The position numbers were made by a program, and so were the translations under genes. From contig QPMI01000445.1 in assembly GCA_004431415.1 (NCBI GenBank), positions 124,001-188,000 of the forward strand: DNA of 64,000 nt, in the 5' to 3' direction. Below are positions 54,079 through 63,487 of this stretch, in pieces. The notes under the pieces are model-generated. The model did no database searches. It was given only the letters and a program-made list of their open reading frames with translations, and was not told the DNA's origin. Source of the stretch: Cyanophora paradoxa (lineage: Eukaryota; Glaucocystophyceae; Cyanophorales; Cyanophoraceae). The stretch's first letter is position 1. Every line of letters begins with the position of its first letter.

Positions 54079-56533
54079 ATGGAGGCGCGGCTTCGCCGGC
54101 CATTCCCGACCGCGCATTCGCTCGCTAACGCGAGAGCGCAGAGGATCAAGCCGCTGCTGGTGCGCCAGCGGCCCCTCTTCGCGCTCGTGCAAGAGCATAG
54201 CCGCGCGCGCGCCGCCGCGCCACTTCCTCGCGTACGCGCTCCTTTTCCGCACAGGGAGGCGAGCGGAGTCGAGGTGGGTCAAATGAAAAGGTGAGCCGCG
54301 CTGCGCTCGCCGTCGTTCAGCCGCAGGCGTGTCTGACGTTGCAATTGCTGCGCGCGCGATCCACACTCGGCATCACCCTCAGCCGGAGGTGAGCGAATGC
54401 GGTATCATGCGCCTGTCCTCTCTCGCGCATCCTCTTCTGACCCTCTCCTGGCCGCGGCCGGGCCCAGCTGCAAGACCTGCTCGCGCGGGAGGTGGCGGGC
54501 GAGAAGGGCCGGCTCGCCCCTCCCGCATCCGCCGACCCGTACATCGCCGAGCCGCACCGGCCCCGCCTCGGCCCGCTCGAGGCACGCGCCGCGCATGCGC
54601 AGCACGCCGGGCGCCGCTGCTTGTCTGCGGCGCGCGCGCGCGCCCTGCTGAGTCGCGGCCCGAATCGCAGTGCTTGAGCGAGCGCCCGTACGTCGCCACG
54701 TCCCCTCCCGACCTCCTCGCGAAGGACTTCTTCACACCGACGGTGCGACCCCGGCCCCGCCAGTCGGCCCCGGCCCGCCCGGAGCCGCCGCCCGCCCCCT
54801 TTAGATCTCACTCTAACACGCACTCTCAGGACCACTTCTTCGTCCGGTGCGCCCCGCCCCCCTTGCGGGCCGCCGGGGCCGGAGGCGGCCGGCCCGGCGA
54901 GGGGGGGTGTGGCCGGGGCGCAGGAACCACCACCCGGTGCCGCCCGAGGTGGAGGCGGCGCAGTTCCTCCTCGAGGTGGACGTGTGGCCGCCGCGCCGCT
55001 TCAGCCTAGACGCCCTCCGCTCCCGCTTCCGCACCGTCTGCCTCCCCGCCACCCTGCAGTGCGCGGCCGGGCGGCGGGCCGGCCCGGGCTGCCTCCCCGG
55101 GGCCGTCTCCACGGGCGCCTTCGCCGGCGTCCGCCTCGCCGACCTCCTCGCCCACCTCGGCCCGCCCCGCGCCCCGCGCCCCCGCCCGCGCCGGCGGCTA
55201 CGAGGCTCGGCTGAGTCGGGGCGGGGCAGGGGCCGGCTCGGTGCCGGCGGAGGAGGCGGCGCGGCTGCACGTGCGCCTCGAGGGGCGCGACCGCGACCCC
55301 GCCACCGGCGAGCCCTACGGTCCGCCCGCCCCGAGCGCCCCGCCCCGAGCTGTCGAGCTCGAGTGCCGGCCCCCTGATCCGGCGGGGGCAGCGGCGTCGG
55401 TGCCGCTGGGGCGGGCGATGGACCTCGCGGCGCCCGTCCTCCTCGCCTTCTCCCTAAACGGCGAGGCGCGCCCGGCCCCCGGCCCCGCCCCCTACAGCGC
55501 CCCGCCCCCGGGCTGACCTCGAGGGCCGGGGGCGCAGCCGCTGGGGCGGGAGCACGGGGCGCCGCTGCGCGCCGTCGTGCCGGGCGCCTCCGCCGAGCGC
55601 TCCGTCAAGTGGCTCGCCAGGGTCTGCCTGGGCCTCCCGGCCCCGCGCCAATCTCCGAGTTTCCGCCCCTCGCCGCCGCAGATCGGGCTGGTGAAGGGGC
55701 CGGTGGCGGGCTTCTGGGAGGGGCGGGGGTACCGGGGGGCCCTCCCCCGCGACCTCGACGCCGTCTTCCCGTTCTCCCAGGCCCGCCCAGCCCCGCCCCG
55801 GGCCCCGCCCCGCGCGCTCTCGCCCTCCTCGAGCTGCAGCCGCTGAGCGGAGCCGCAGGCCCCCGCGACGGCGGCCATCTGCGGGGTGGAGGTCGGGCCG
55901 CGCGCGGCCGCCGCCGCCGCCGGCGCGCCGCGCTCGGCCCTCGTCCGCGTGCGCTGCCCCGTCGCCTCGACCTCCTCTGCGGCTTCAATCTGACTTGAAC
56001 GGCCGCGGCCGCCGCCAGGGATTCGCCTTTGCCCTCGAGGGCCGCCGGTGCTCCCGCGCCGCCGCCGCGCCGGCCGCGCCTCCGCCGGCCGCGCCTCCGA
56101 GCGGGGCGGCGGGCAGGGTGGGGCGGGTGGAGGTCTCGGCGGACGAGGGGCGCTCCTGGCGCCCCGCCGAGCTCGAGGGGCCCCCGGCAGCGGTGCGCGG
56201 ACGAAGCGTAAGGGCCCGGGGCCCTCGTGCAAGGGAGGCGGCGCGGCTGACCTGCAGGGGCAGGAGGGCGCGCCGGCGCCGGCGGCCGCGGCCGCCCCGG
56301 CGGCGTACGCGTGGGTCCCCTGGCGGGCCTCCCTCGAGCTGCCGGCCGCCCCGGGCCCGGGCCCGCGCCCCGCCGCCCTCGCCATCGTCTGCCGCCTCCT
56401 GGACGCCGCCGTGCGCCCCGCCCCGCCCCCGGGAAGAGCCCTGCGGCTGACACGGATTCCGCTGCCGGGGCTGCAGGGGGCGGAGCTGAGGCCGCTTGGG
56501 GGCCGGCCCCGCGTTGTGGTGGAGGCACCGTAG
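54079..56533 (+). CDS. SUOX: Sulfite oxidase family molybdenum enzyme
   Basis: Molybdopterin oxidoreductase oxidising sulfite to sulfate. The start is uncertain. ATG 54079 gives an Arg/Ala-rich presequence fitting mitochondrial import; another ATG lies at 54397. The core is clear: DHFFVRNHHPVP, the molybdenum-ligand Cys in LPATLQCAAGRR, CLPGAVSTGAFAGVRLADLL, SVKWLARI, WEGRGY, and in the C-terminal dimerisation domain VEVSADEGRSWRPAELEGP. The gene ends PRVVVEAP before TAG at 56531-56533. No cytochrome b5 haem domain is visible before the core, so it may be a plant-like, haem-less enzyme. Introns are short and GC-rich. Confidence 0.83.
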
Positions 56534-57494
56534 AGGGAGCCTAGCGATTTGTTGGAGGGATGGGCGCGTGCACAGACAAGAAGCCGAGCCCACACGTCTG
56601 CGCCCTCTAAATCTGCAGCCCGCGCCCTCCCCGCGCTTCCCCTCCCCGCAAATGGGAAGGGAATTAGAGGAATGGCAAGGGAGGATTTTGTAATAACGCA
56701 TAGGGGATGAACCGTTGAACAGCTCACGATTAATATTCCAGTTTTGTATACGTAGAGGGAGGAATTGAAGTTGAACCGGTTATATTATTACGCGGCGTGT
56801 AGCAAATTATAATTAGGCTACACGCCGCGGCCTAGCACCGAAAGACGCTTGTAGGCGGTCCCAATCCTTTTATGCGCTATGTTCAACGGTCAACGTTAAC
56901 GTTCGAGCATATGCGTGACTAAGAGCTCGAGATCTGACGCTGCGAGCTGGTAAAAATAATTGATATATTTCTCTGCTGTAAACGTACATGAGCCACTCAC
57001 TGAGATCACATCAGTCGTATCCTCGTTCCAAAGGATCAAGTTTCGAATTCGAAGTTCATGATCATTTTCTCTTCGAGGCGATTTTTGTCTTCGTTTTCTT
57101 GCGCCCCCCCCCCCCTTTCCCCCCCTTCCCCCCCCCCCCCCCCCCCGCCCCCGCCCCGCCCCCGCCCCCTGGCCCAGAGGCTCAGATCAGATGTCAGATC
57201 AGATGAAGCTTCCAAATTCGAGCCCCTAATTATATATTAATTGGAGCATTCTACCGGAAGTTACAGCGAGTTCGCGACTCAGAAAAAGTGATCTTTCTAA
57301 ACTTGTCTTCACTTTATCATTGAAAATGCAAACTGCAGGACCGGATTGGGTATCGAAATTATATAAGGCTCTGAGCGCGGCTGCAGCCGCTAAGCTGTGC
57401 AGGGATAAAAAGAGTCCCGGTAGTATACGTATGTTACGTATGGATTTTATTTCGGAGCCCGAAAGTCCTAACTCTGCCATTTGCATGTCTACAC
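56534..57494. other. Intergenic region before the retrotransposon
   Basis: AT-rich sequence with no supported gene. It has a strong hairpin at 56791-56829, a polypyrimidine C/T tract at about 57100-57150 and short repeats of TCAGATCAGAT near 57182-57204. It ends at the left terminus of the retrotransposon. Confidence 0.45.
56791..56829. other. Perfect 13-bp inverted repeat
   Basis: The arms CGCGGCGTGTAGC and GCTACACGCCGCG are perfectly complementary around a 13-nt AT-rich loop. It lies about 260 bp after the sulfite oxidase stop and could be an RNA 3' structure or a small insertion scar. Confidence 0.85.
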
Positions 57495-57625
57495 ACTACT
57501 GAATATGCGAGCGAACGCGTAGCATATGACTTTGTATGCCTGCCACTCCGTAAGCAGCCTTGATTCTATACAATGATTGTTAGGGGTACAACCTTCAGTC
57601 TTCTTTCGCGCGAAGCAGTGAAGAT
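57495..57625 (+). repeat. Left terminal repeat A1
   Basis: 131 bp, matched at 59585-59715 (A2). It begins ACTACTGAATATGCG and contains the arm TATGCCTGCCACTCCG-TAAGCAGCCTTG at 57535-57562. The first in-frame ATG of the gag-like frame (57573) lies inside it. Confidence 0.95.
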
Positions 57626-58758
57626 GTGTCGCGTGGCTCGTCGTGGGAGGGGCCCTAGCTGGGCCCCTCTGGTGGTCACACTTGTTCTCGTCGTCGTCGT
57701 TTTCAGCCTCTTGGCGGCCTGCGCGGAGGCGGGGTCGAACAAGAAGGGCAAGTCTTCCGCAACGGGCTCCCGCAAGACAGCCCGTCCGCGGCCGACCGCA
57801 TCCACCCAGCCACGAGCTCGCCGTTCCACGCGTGTGACCGAGGCGGCGGACTCCGGCGGCGAGGACAACGGTTCGGCGCCTACTCCAACGCCAAGTGGCC
57901 GTCAGTCAACCAGCAACAAGCGCAAGGCGCCAGCCGCCCCAGCAGTCGAAAACCGCACCAGTGACGGCGTTCCGGATCCAGAGCCATTTTCCGAGGACGA
58001 GGAGGATGTGATTGCCGGCGTGCAGCGTCGTGAGCAGTTCGGCGGTGCAGCCACACGAGAGAAAGCTCTTGCCGCACAGATGTTCCCGAATCTCGAGGTG
58101 CCGGTTCCCGACCAGCCAGGACCCAGCCGGCACACTCGGCACCGCCGCGGCCCGGTTCCCGTCGTCAACGCCACAACAGCCCCTGCCGGTGAGCTTAATG
58201 AGTACATTAAGAAGCAGATTCAGCAAGGCATAGACCGAGGGTAGAGTCCATCCGTGAGCACCAGCATCAAATCGCTCAGGAGCAGCAGCGCGAACAGCAT
58301 GAAGCAATGCAGCTTAAGAATACCTGGCTTCGGGAGTTTGCGTTCCAGCTGATACAGCTGCGTTTCCAGCTCAAGGGGCTCCTCTCGTGTGTCGCCTGTG
58401 CAGCAACCCTCAAAGCGTCTTTGAAGCAGCTCGAGGAGCTTAAGAAGAAGATAGATATCCGCGACAAAGGCGGCGATAAGACAGCCGAGGCGCTCGCAGC
58501 TGTGCCGGAGGAGCACCGCGCGCAGACCGCGTCGATGGCGTACGCGCTTCGTGTGGCTGGCGTCGGCGCCGGTAATTCGTATGCACCAGCTGAGCGCCAG
58601 CCGTCTAGCTATCGGCCCCGCAGCGGCAGCGCGTCGAACGCGAGCAGGCGCCCACCGCCCAGCGGAACGGCGGCGCTTGCTTTAGGTGCAACCAGCACGG
58701 CCACCATGTGAAGGATTGCACCAACCCGCCGCGCCCGGATTGGCGCGAGAAGAAGTAG
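57573..58758 (+). pseudogene. Gag-like protein with CCHC zinc knuckle, frame-broken
   Basis: Nucleocapsid-type protein of the element. The first frame (57573-58244) has a hydrophobic stretch near its start, then a basic, Ser/Pro-rich region and ends in GIDRG. Coding sense continues directly in a second frame from about 58241 as a Gln/Glu-rich coiled coil (EQQREQHEAMQLKN and LKQLEELKKKIDIRDKGG). It switches again to a third frame by about 58675, where a zinc knuckle CFRCNQHGHHVKDC (CX2CX4HX4C, 58678-58719) is followed by a stop at 58756-58758. At least two single-base-type frame changes separate the parts. This means decay, sequence error or, less likely, programmed frameshifting. Confidence 0.72.
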
Positions 58759-59525
58759 GCGGCTTCCTGTGCCCAGCCTTTCGGGCGCAGCTGTAGCTAT
58801 AGAGTGCTAGGTTTTTTTCGTTTTCGTGTGGCCCCAGACTTGGCATGTGCATGTGCTCGTAGCTGTGCTGTGCTGTGTGTGTGCCATGAAGGAATAAATC
58901 TGGGCTTTCTTATGTGTGTTTGAGCTTGCATTGCATTTGTGGTAATGGGTCTGTGGTGAACACTAGCTTGGCAATTGCAATGTGCATGACCTTGTGATCG
59001 TTTCAAATTTGCCATAGTCTACAAGGCCTTGTAACTACGAATTTTGCATAAGCTTTGAGCATCACAACTTTGTGGGCCATAAGTGCCACCTGGATGACTC
59101 CAACCTGGTGCGAGCCCCAGCCAATCCCCAACAGCCTGACCTCTTCTCGTCCCAGGTCACATCAGGCTGCGGTCGAGTTGCCGAGTTCCTGGCCAGCAAC
59201 GGCCATCTCGTGTGTCGCTATCGCGCGCTGGGTGCTCAGATCTAATCATTTGGTATCGCAGGTGTGGAGGAAATCATCTCTTGGTATCCAGGTGTGTCTC
59301 CCAATTTTCTATTCTGTTCCGCAGGTTGGCGCATTCATCCAGAGGTGTGCATGCTGGACAAGTTTTGAAGCATTCAAGAGAACAAGTTGTGTACTTGCAT
59401 GAGTCCATATGTGTGTGCTGTGCATGCTGTGATGTGCCTTCATTCAAGAACTTCGCGCATCCACCGTGGAGGTGAACGTCAGGTGTTGTGACAAATTCGT
59501 ACCTGTGACACGCTCACTATTAAAA

Positions 59526-59586
59526 ACTTCATGATCAGACTTGGCTTAGAATTGCTTAGAAGCAAGGCTGCTTGTGGCAGGCATAC
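59526..59586 (+). repeat. Internal repeat B1
   Basis: 61 bp identical to B2 (63302-63362), beginning ACTTCATGATCAGAC and ending GGCAGGCATAC. It adjoins A2 with a 2-bp shared AC, which fits the position of strand exchange. Confidence 0.95.
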
Positions 59587-59652
59587 TACTGAATATGCGA
59601 GCGAACGCGTAGCATATGACTTTGTATGCCTGCCACTCCGTAAGCAGCCTTG
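59563..59652. promoter_or_regulatory. Inverted repeat at the B1-A2 junction, probable recombinase site
   Basis: Left arm 59563-59585 (CAAGGCTGCTT then GTGGCAGGCATA) and right arm 59625-59652 are inverted copies except for five extra bases in the right arm. The 39-bp spacer holds the B1/A2 crossover AC. The same arms are separated at the two element ends (63339-63361 in B2, 57535-57562 in A1). Inverted arms around a crossover are the usual form of tyrosine-recombinase sites; the function here is inference. Confidence 0.65.
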
Positions 59653-59715
59653 ATTCTATACAATGATTGTTAGGGGTACAACCTTCAGTCTTCTTTCGCG
59701 CGAAGCAGTGAAGAT
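59585..59715 (+). repeat. Internal repeat A2
   Basis: 131 bp matching A1 at 57495-57625, starting ACTACTGAATATG and ending at GTGAAGAT. It directly follows B1. Confidence 0.95.
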
Positions 59716-59892
59716 TCCTCACGTTCGCGTGTCACAGCCGCCCTCCAGCGTACCAGCTCCAGCTCCAACTCAGCTCCAGCTGCAGCTTGAGCCAGACTCA
59801 ACTGCAGCTCAGCCTGTCAGCTCGTGTCGTTGATAAGATGTGGCGACAATTTAAGGCCTCAAGCCCACTTCCCGTGCGCTTGTGACTTTTAG

Positions 59893-61803
59893 CCACCAGG
59901 TTCTTTTGTGGCGTCCTGCATCCGTGAGGCCTGGTCCCAGTGGAAGGAGATTGGTGCCAACTATGTGGTGTTGTCATGGATACGTGACGGTTTCCCGCTG
60001 ACTGGGGCCCGCAATCTGCCACCGGAGCATCGGCGTAATCACAAGTCTGCAGCCGAGGATCACAGGGATTTTGTGCGGACGGAAATTCAGAAACTCTTGC
60101 GCACCGGGGCCATTCGTGAAGTCCAACAGCACGAGGTGAACATTGTGTGCTCCTTGTCCGTGGTCCCGAAGAAGACCGGCTCCAAACTTCGTTTGATCTG
60201 GGACGGTCGACCCACCAATCAAGGTCTACCAGATCGGAAATTTCGATTTGAGACTCTTGAGCATGTGGCAGCAATGCTCCGTCAAGGGTGGTACATGTTC
60301 ACCATTGACCTAGAGTCTGGCTATCACCACGTGCCAGTGGCGGAGCAAGATTGGCGCAACATGGGCTTCTCTTTTGACAGCAAGTACTATGTCTATACGG
60401 TTTTGCCCTTCGGCCTTCGACACTCGCCTTTTGCATTCGTCAAAATTATGCGGCAAGTGGTCAACTATTTCAGGAAACTGGGCATCTTTGTTGTCAACTA
60501 TGTGGACGATTGGTGGTTTGCGGCTCCTACTTTCTTAGAGGCCTGTAAGCTGCGAGACTTTGTGCTGGCTACATTTAAACGGCTTAAGTTGGTGGTCAAC
60601 AGCAAGTCAGCGCTTACCCCATCTCAGTCAGTGGCTTTCCTGGGCTTCATTGTGGACTCGGCTCGCATGTTGTTTGAGGTTCCTGGCGACAAGCTGAGCA
60701 GACTACTTCAGCTGATCCGCAAGCTCCTACGCAAACACTCAGCATCTGCCCGTGATATGGCAAAGGTGGCAGGCACCTTGGTATCCATGGCTCGAGGGCT
60801 TGCTCCAGCTCGCATCCGGACTCGTGCTTTGTTCCGTTACATCAATGTGGCGGCCCGGGAGTGGCACTGGAACCATCCTGTGCAGATTACTGATGAGACT
60901 CGGTCTGAGCTCCAGTGGTGGCTGGCCAACATACACAAGTACAACGGGCGCTGTCCGATTCGTCCTGAGCGGCTACTTGTGCTCACCACTGATGCTAGTC
61001 ATCTTGGTGCTGGAGCTTGGATTACCACGCGGATCGGTGATGTACCTCCTGTGCTCTGTGCTCCTGGCCCGCCTCCATTCCAGTGCCTGTGGAACAGTGA
61101 GGAATCTCAGCGAATCTCTTCTTGGAGGGAGCTGCAAGCTGTGCTACGGGCTATGCAACACTATCAGTCTGTGCTTCAGAATCAGAACATCTTGGTTCGA
61201 TCGGACAACTCTGTGACAGTTGCTTATATCAACAATGGTGGCGGTCGTCATGCTTATTTGACGGAGATCGCTCGTCAGATTTGGGACATTGCCTTGATAG
61301 GTTGTGTTAGCATTGAGGCCGAGCATATTCCAGGCATAGATAACGAGTGGTCAGATGCTCTTAGCAGGTACTTTTTTCCAGCAGACTACTCCCTTAAGCC
61401 GGTATATTTTGCTATGGTCAGCCGCATTTTAGGCCCTTTTGACGTGGACAGGATGGCCACAGCTGCCAATGCCCACCTTTCTCGATATTTCTCTGTAGAT
61501 TTGCGTGATGCCCGTGCCGAAGGGCATGATTGCTTCACTGTGTCATGGCTTGGTGCTCGTAACTACGTGTTTCCGGATCCCAATGTGATCCTGCATGTGG
61601 TCTCTCATGTTAGACAGTGCAGAGCAGCTGCAGTCTTTGTCGTACCTGATTGGCCCTCTGCCCCATGGTGGCCCCAGCTTGAGCAGGCAAGGCAGGATCC
61701 TGTGTTGTACTTGGGGCCTGCTTCAACCGTCTGCTTGCCAGGCCCTCGTTCTCCTGTTCTTCCGTCTTGGTCTCTTGTGGCTATTTCCGCAGCCTGGCAG
61801 TAG
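59893..61803 (+). CDS. Reverse transcriptase-RNase H of the DIRS-like element
   Basis: Polymerase polyprotein of the retrotransposon. The frame is open from the codon after a TAG (59890-59892) to the stop at 61801-61803 and is intact throughout. Reverse transcriptase motifs are FTIDLESGYHHVPV, PFGLRHSPFAFVKIMR and the catalytic YVDD (60499-60510). RNase H motifs are LTTDASHLGAGAWI, SWRELQAVLRAM, VRSDNSVTVAYIN and the final Asp in NEWSDALSRY. A conserved tail FDVDRMATAANAHLSRYFS with DCFTVSWLG follows, as in DIRS-order proteins, sometimes likened to a methyltransferase remnant. No ATG occurs in frame before the reverse transcriptase core (the frame's first strong candidate is GTG 59908; the first ATG is about 60277). 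Expression may need a frameshift, an intron or non-AUG initiation. Confidence 0.9.
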   Translation, partial: PPGSFVASCIREAWSQWKEIGANYVVLSWIRDGFPLTGARNLPPEHRRNHKSAAEDHRDFVRTEIQKLLRTGAIREVQQHEVNIVCSLSVVPKKTGSKLRLIWDGRPTNQGLPDRKFRFETLEHVAAMLRQGWYMFTIDLESGYHHVPVAEQDWRNMGFSFDSKYYVYTVLPFGLRHSPFAFVKIMRQVVNYFRKLGIFVVNYVDDWWFAAPTFLEACKLRDFVLATFKRLKLVVNSKSALTPSQSVAFLGFIVDSARMLFEVPGDKLSRLLQLIRKLLRKHSASARDMAKVAGTLVSMARGLAPARIRTRALFRYINVAAREWHWNHPVQITDETRSELQWWLANIHKYNGRCPIRPERLLVLTTDASHLGAGAWITTRIGDVPPVLCAPGPPPFQCLWNSEESQRISSWRELQAVLRAMQHYQSVLQNQNILVRSDNSVTVAYINNGGGRHAYLTEIARQIWDIALIGCVSIEAEHIPGIDNEWSDALSRYFFPADYSLKPVYFAMVSRILGPFDVDRMATAANAHLSRYFSVDLRDARAEGHDCFTVSWLGARNYVFPDPNVILHVVSHVRQCRAAAVFVVPDWPSAPWWPQLEQARQDPVLYLGPASTVCLPGPRSPVLPSWSLVAISAAWQ

Positions 61804-61861
61804 CACACAAATTAGCCATCTGCAAATATAACGATTTCGCATCCGGGGCCCCTTCTTAGTC

Positions 61862-62889
61862 CTCGTACGCAGCTTGCCTGACATTGCATTTGCTGCAGAT
61901 GTGCTGCTCCAGCGTGTCCATTACTACAGGGAGAACGCCATCGGTGATGGCACTCGTGGCATATACAATCGTTGGGTGCAACTATACGAAGGTCATTGTG
62001 CGGTTCATGGCTTCCGCATCTGGCCCCCGAGCCATCTGGTCTGGCTACGATGCTTGTTGCGCTGGCGGACGAGGAGTTCAGCGTTTCTGCTGTCAAGCAA
62101 TGCTACTCTGCATTGGTTCATCAGACTGGCCTGCGCCTACAGCCTGCAACGGCGTTCGCGCACCCTCTGGTTCAACAAGCGCTGCAAGGAATTGTTCGTT
62201 TGTGTGGTCGTCGGGCCAAGCAGTCCAAGATCGTCACGGCTGTGCATTTGGAGGCGATCGCTCGTGCTTATCTGAAAGCTCCGTCAGCTAAGCTCTTGCG
62301 GGCCTTCGTCATGTTGCTTACTGGCTTCTTTGGCTTGCTCCGTCGTGGTGAACTCGTTGCTCTGCGTCGTCAAGACATCCAGATCCGTGCGGATCGCGTC
62401 GTTGTCTTCATCGTCGGCTCCAAGACCGATCGCGCTCGCCAAGGCGCTCAAGTTGTGCTGGGCACTGTCGCGCAGTCAGTGATCTGTCCGGTTCGCTGGT
62501 TTCGAGCTTACTGGCGCACCATCCAAGACCTCGAGCCGGAGGCGCCGCTGTTTGGTCAACTCTTCCGACCTTCGCGGCCCCTCGCGCCCGCCTCCGTTGC
62601 ATACGTGCTTCGCTTTGCCTTTGAGGCTGCTGGCTTAGATGCGACGGGGATCGCGCCTCATGGGCTTCGTCGCGGTGGTGCTACGGCGCTAGCGGCTGCT
62701 GGTGTGCCCGAGGAGCTTGTGCAAGCAGTTGGCCGCTGGTCGCTCTTGTCTGACGTGTATCGTCGCTACATCGATTCTTCTGAGCGCCCGCCTCTGGCTG
62801 CGTTGATGGCAAGCCCTGGTTCTCGCTACGTGCCTCCATTGTCGTGTCGCCAGCAGGCTTCTACGCCCCTCTCGTCGCGGCGCAGCTAG
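61862..62889 (+). pseudogene. Tyrosine recombinase of the DIRS-like element, one frame break
   Basis: Integrates the circular DNA intermediate. The N-terminal SAM-like core-binding part (VLLQRVHYYRENAIGDGTRG, YNRWVQLYEGH) is in one frame up to about 62035. The rest is in the next frame from about 62030 to the stop at 62887-62889, starting MLVALADEEFSVSAVKQ. Catalytic residues are visible: Arg in LLRRGELV, Lys in GSKTDRARQG, HGLRRGG (His-x-x-Arg, 62659-62673), GRW, and the nucleophile Tyr in RRYID (62767-62769). A single-base indel near 62030-62050 explains the shift. If real it inactivates the enzyme; it may also be a sequence error. Confidence 0.82.
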
Positions 62890-63074
62890 CTGTCCTTTTG
62901 TCTTAGTGTCTTCTTTCGCGTGTGCCGGCTTCGCCGGTGCTGGCTATGTCGCTCTGGGCCAGTGCAAGCTGCGCCTGACGCTGTCTGTACACGCACGTGT
63001 TGCAAACTAGCCTTGTTTTGTGTACCCTTGCTGTCTGCTGCGTTCGCAGCGTCTGTGTCGGCATGTAGTACTTA

Positions 63075-63149
63075 GCTGCTGCGTTCGCAGCAGCTCTTCT
63101 CGTACCCCTTTTGTTGCAAATTAGCTTACCCCTTTTGTTGCAAATTAGC
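63075..63149 (+). repeat. Short hairpin and 24-bp tandem repeat near the element's right end
   Basis: A 9-bp-stem hairpin GCTGCTGCG-TT-CGCAGCAGC (63075-63094) is followed by two tandem copies of TACCCCTTTTGTTGCAAATT. They lie between the recombinase stop and B2, and could serve as a 3' RNA signal. Confidence 0.7.
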
Positions 63150-63301
63150 CCAACCTTATACCCTACATGTACACGTGTACCCAGCTATATTTTCTGTACC
63201 CCTTGTCTGATGCCCCTTTTCCCTTTGCAGCTTGCACTGTCCTGCGTGCGACGAGCCATGTGTCTGTCTTCGCTGCTTCGCCTACGCGAATCCAGACCTT
63301 C

Positions 63302-63362
63302 ACTTCATGATCAGACTTGGCTTAGAATTGCTTAGAAGCAAGGCTGCTTGTGGCAGGCATAC
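63302..63362 (+). repeat. Right terminal repeat B2
   Basis: 61 bp identical to B1 (59526-59586), ending GGCAGGCATAC. The sequence beyond it (ACCAATTTACGG) is unrelated to A2, marking the element's right boundary. Confidence 0.95.
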
Positions 63363-63487
63363 ACCAATTTACGGGACATAAGTCACAAGAGGATCAAAGA
63401 GTTCCATACATGGCGGTAATTTCTATCCCTAGACCAATAACACTGTTCAGGTGATTCCTAACTCTCGATTTAGCGGGTCCCGAAAAC

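Larger units (their letters stand above)
57495..63362 (+). mobile_element. DIRS-order tyrosine-recombinase retrotransposon with split direct repeats
   Basis: A 5868-bp element. The termini are A1 (57495-57625) at the left and B2 (63302-63362) at the right. Inside, B1 (59526-59586) and A2 (59585-59715) lie side by side, overlapping by AC. B1-A2 therefore has the order of a circle junction formed by joining B2 to A1. This is the split-direct-repeat design of PAT/Kangaroo/Ngaro-type elements, which integrate by tyrosine recombinase without long terminal repeats or an integrase. Reading order is gag-like frames, B1-A2, reverse transcriptase-RNase H, then tyrosine recombinase, all on the plus strand. 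Base composition is clearly less GC-rich than the surrounding genes, suggesting a different origin. Gag and recombinase each show frame breaks, so this copy may be defective. Confidence 0.9.

Noticed and set aside
57495-59715. A1/A2 as long terminal repeats of an LTR retrotransposon
   Set aside because: The second A copy is internal and preceded by B1, the right end is B2, and the element has a tyrosine recombinase rather than an integrase.
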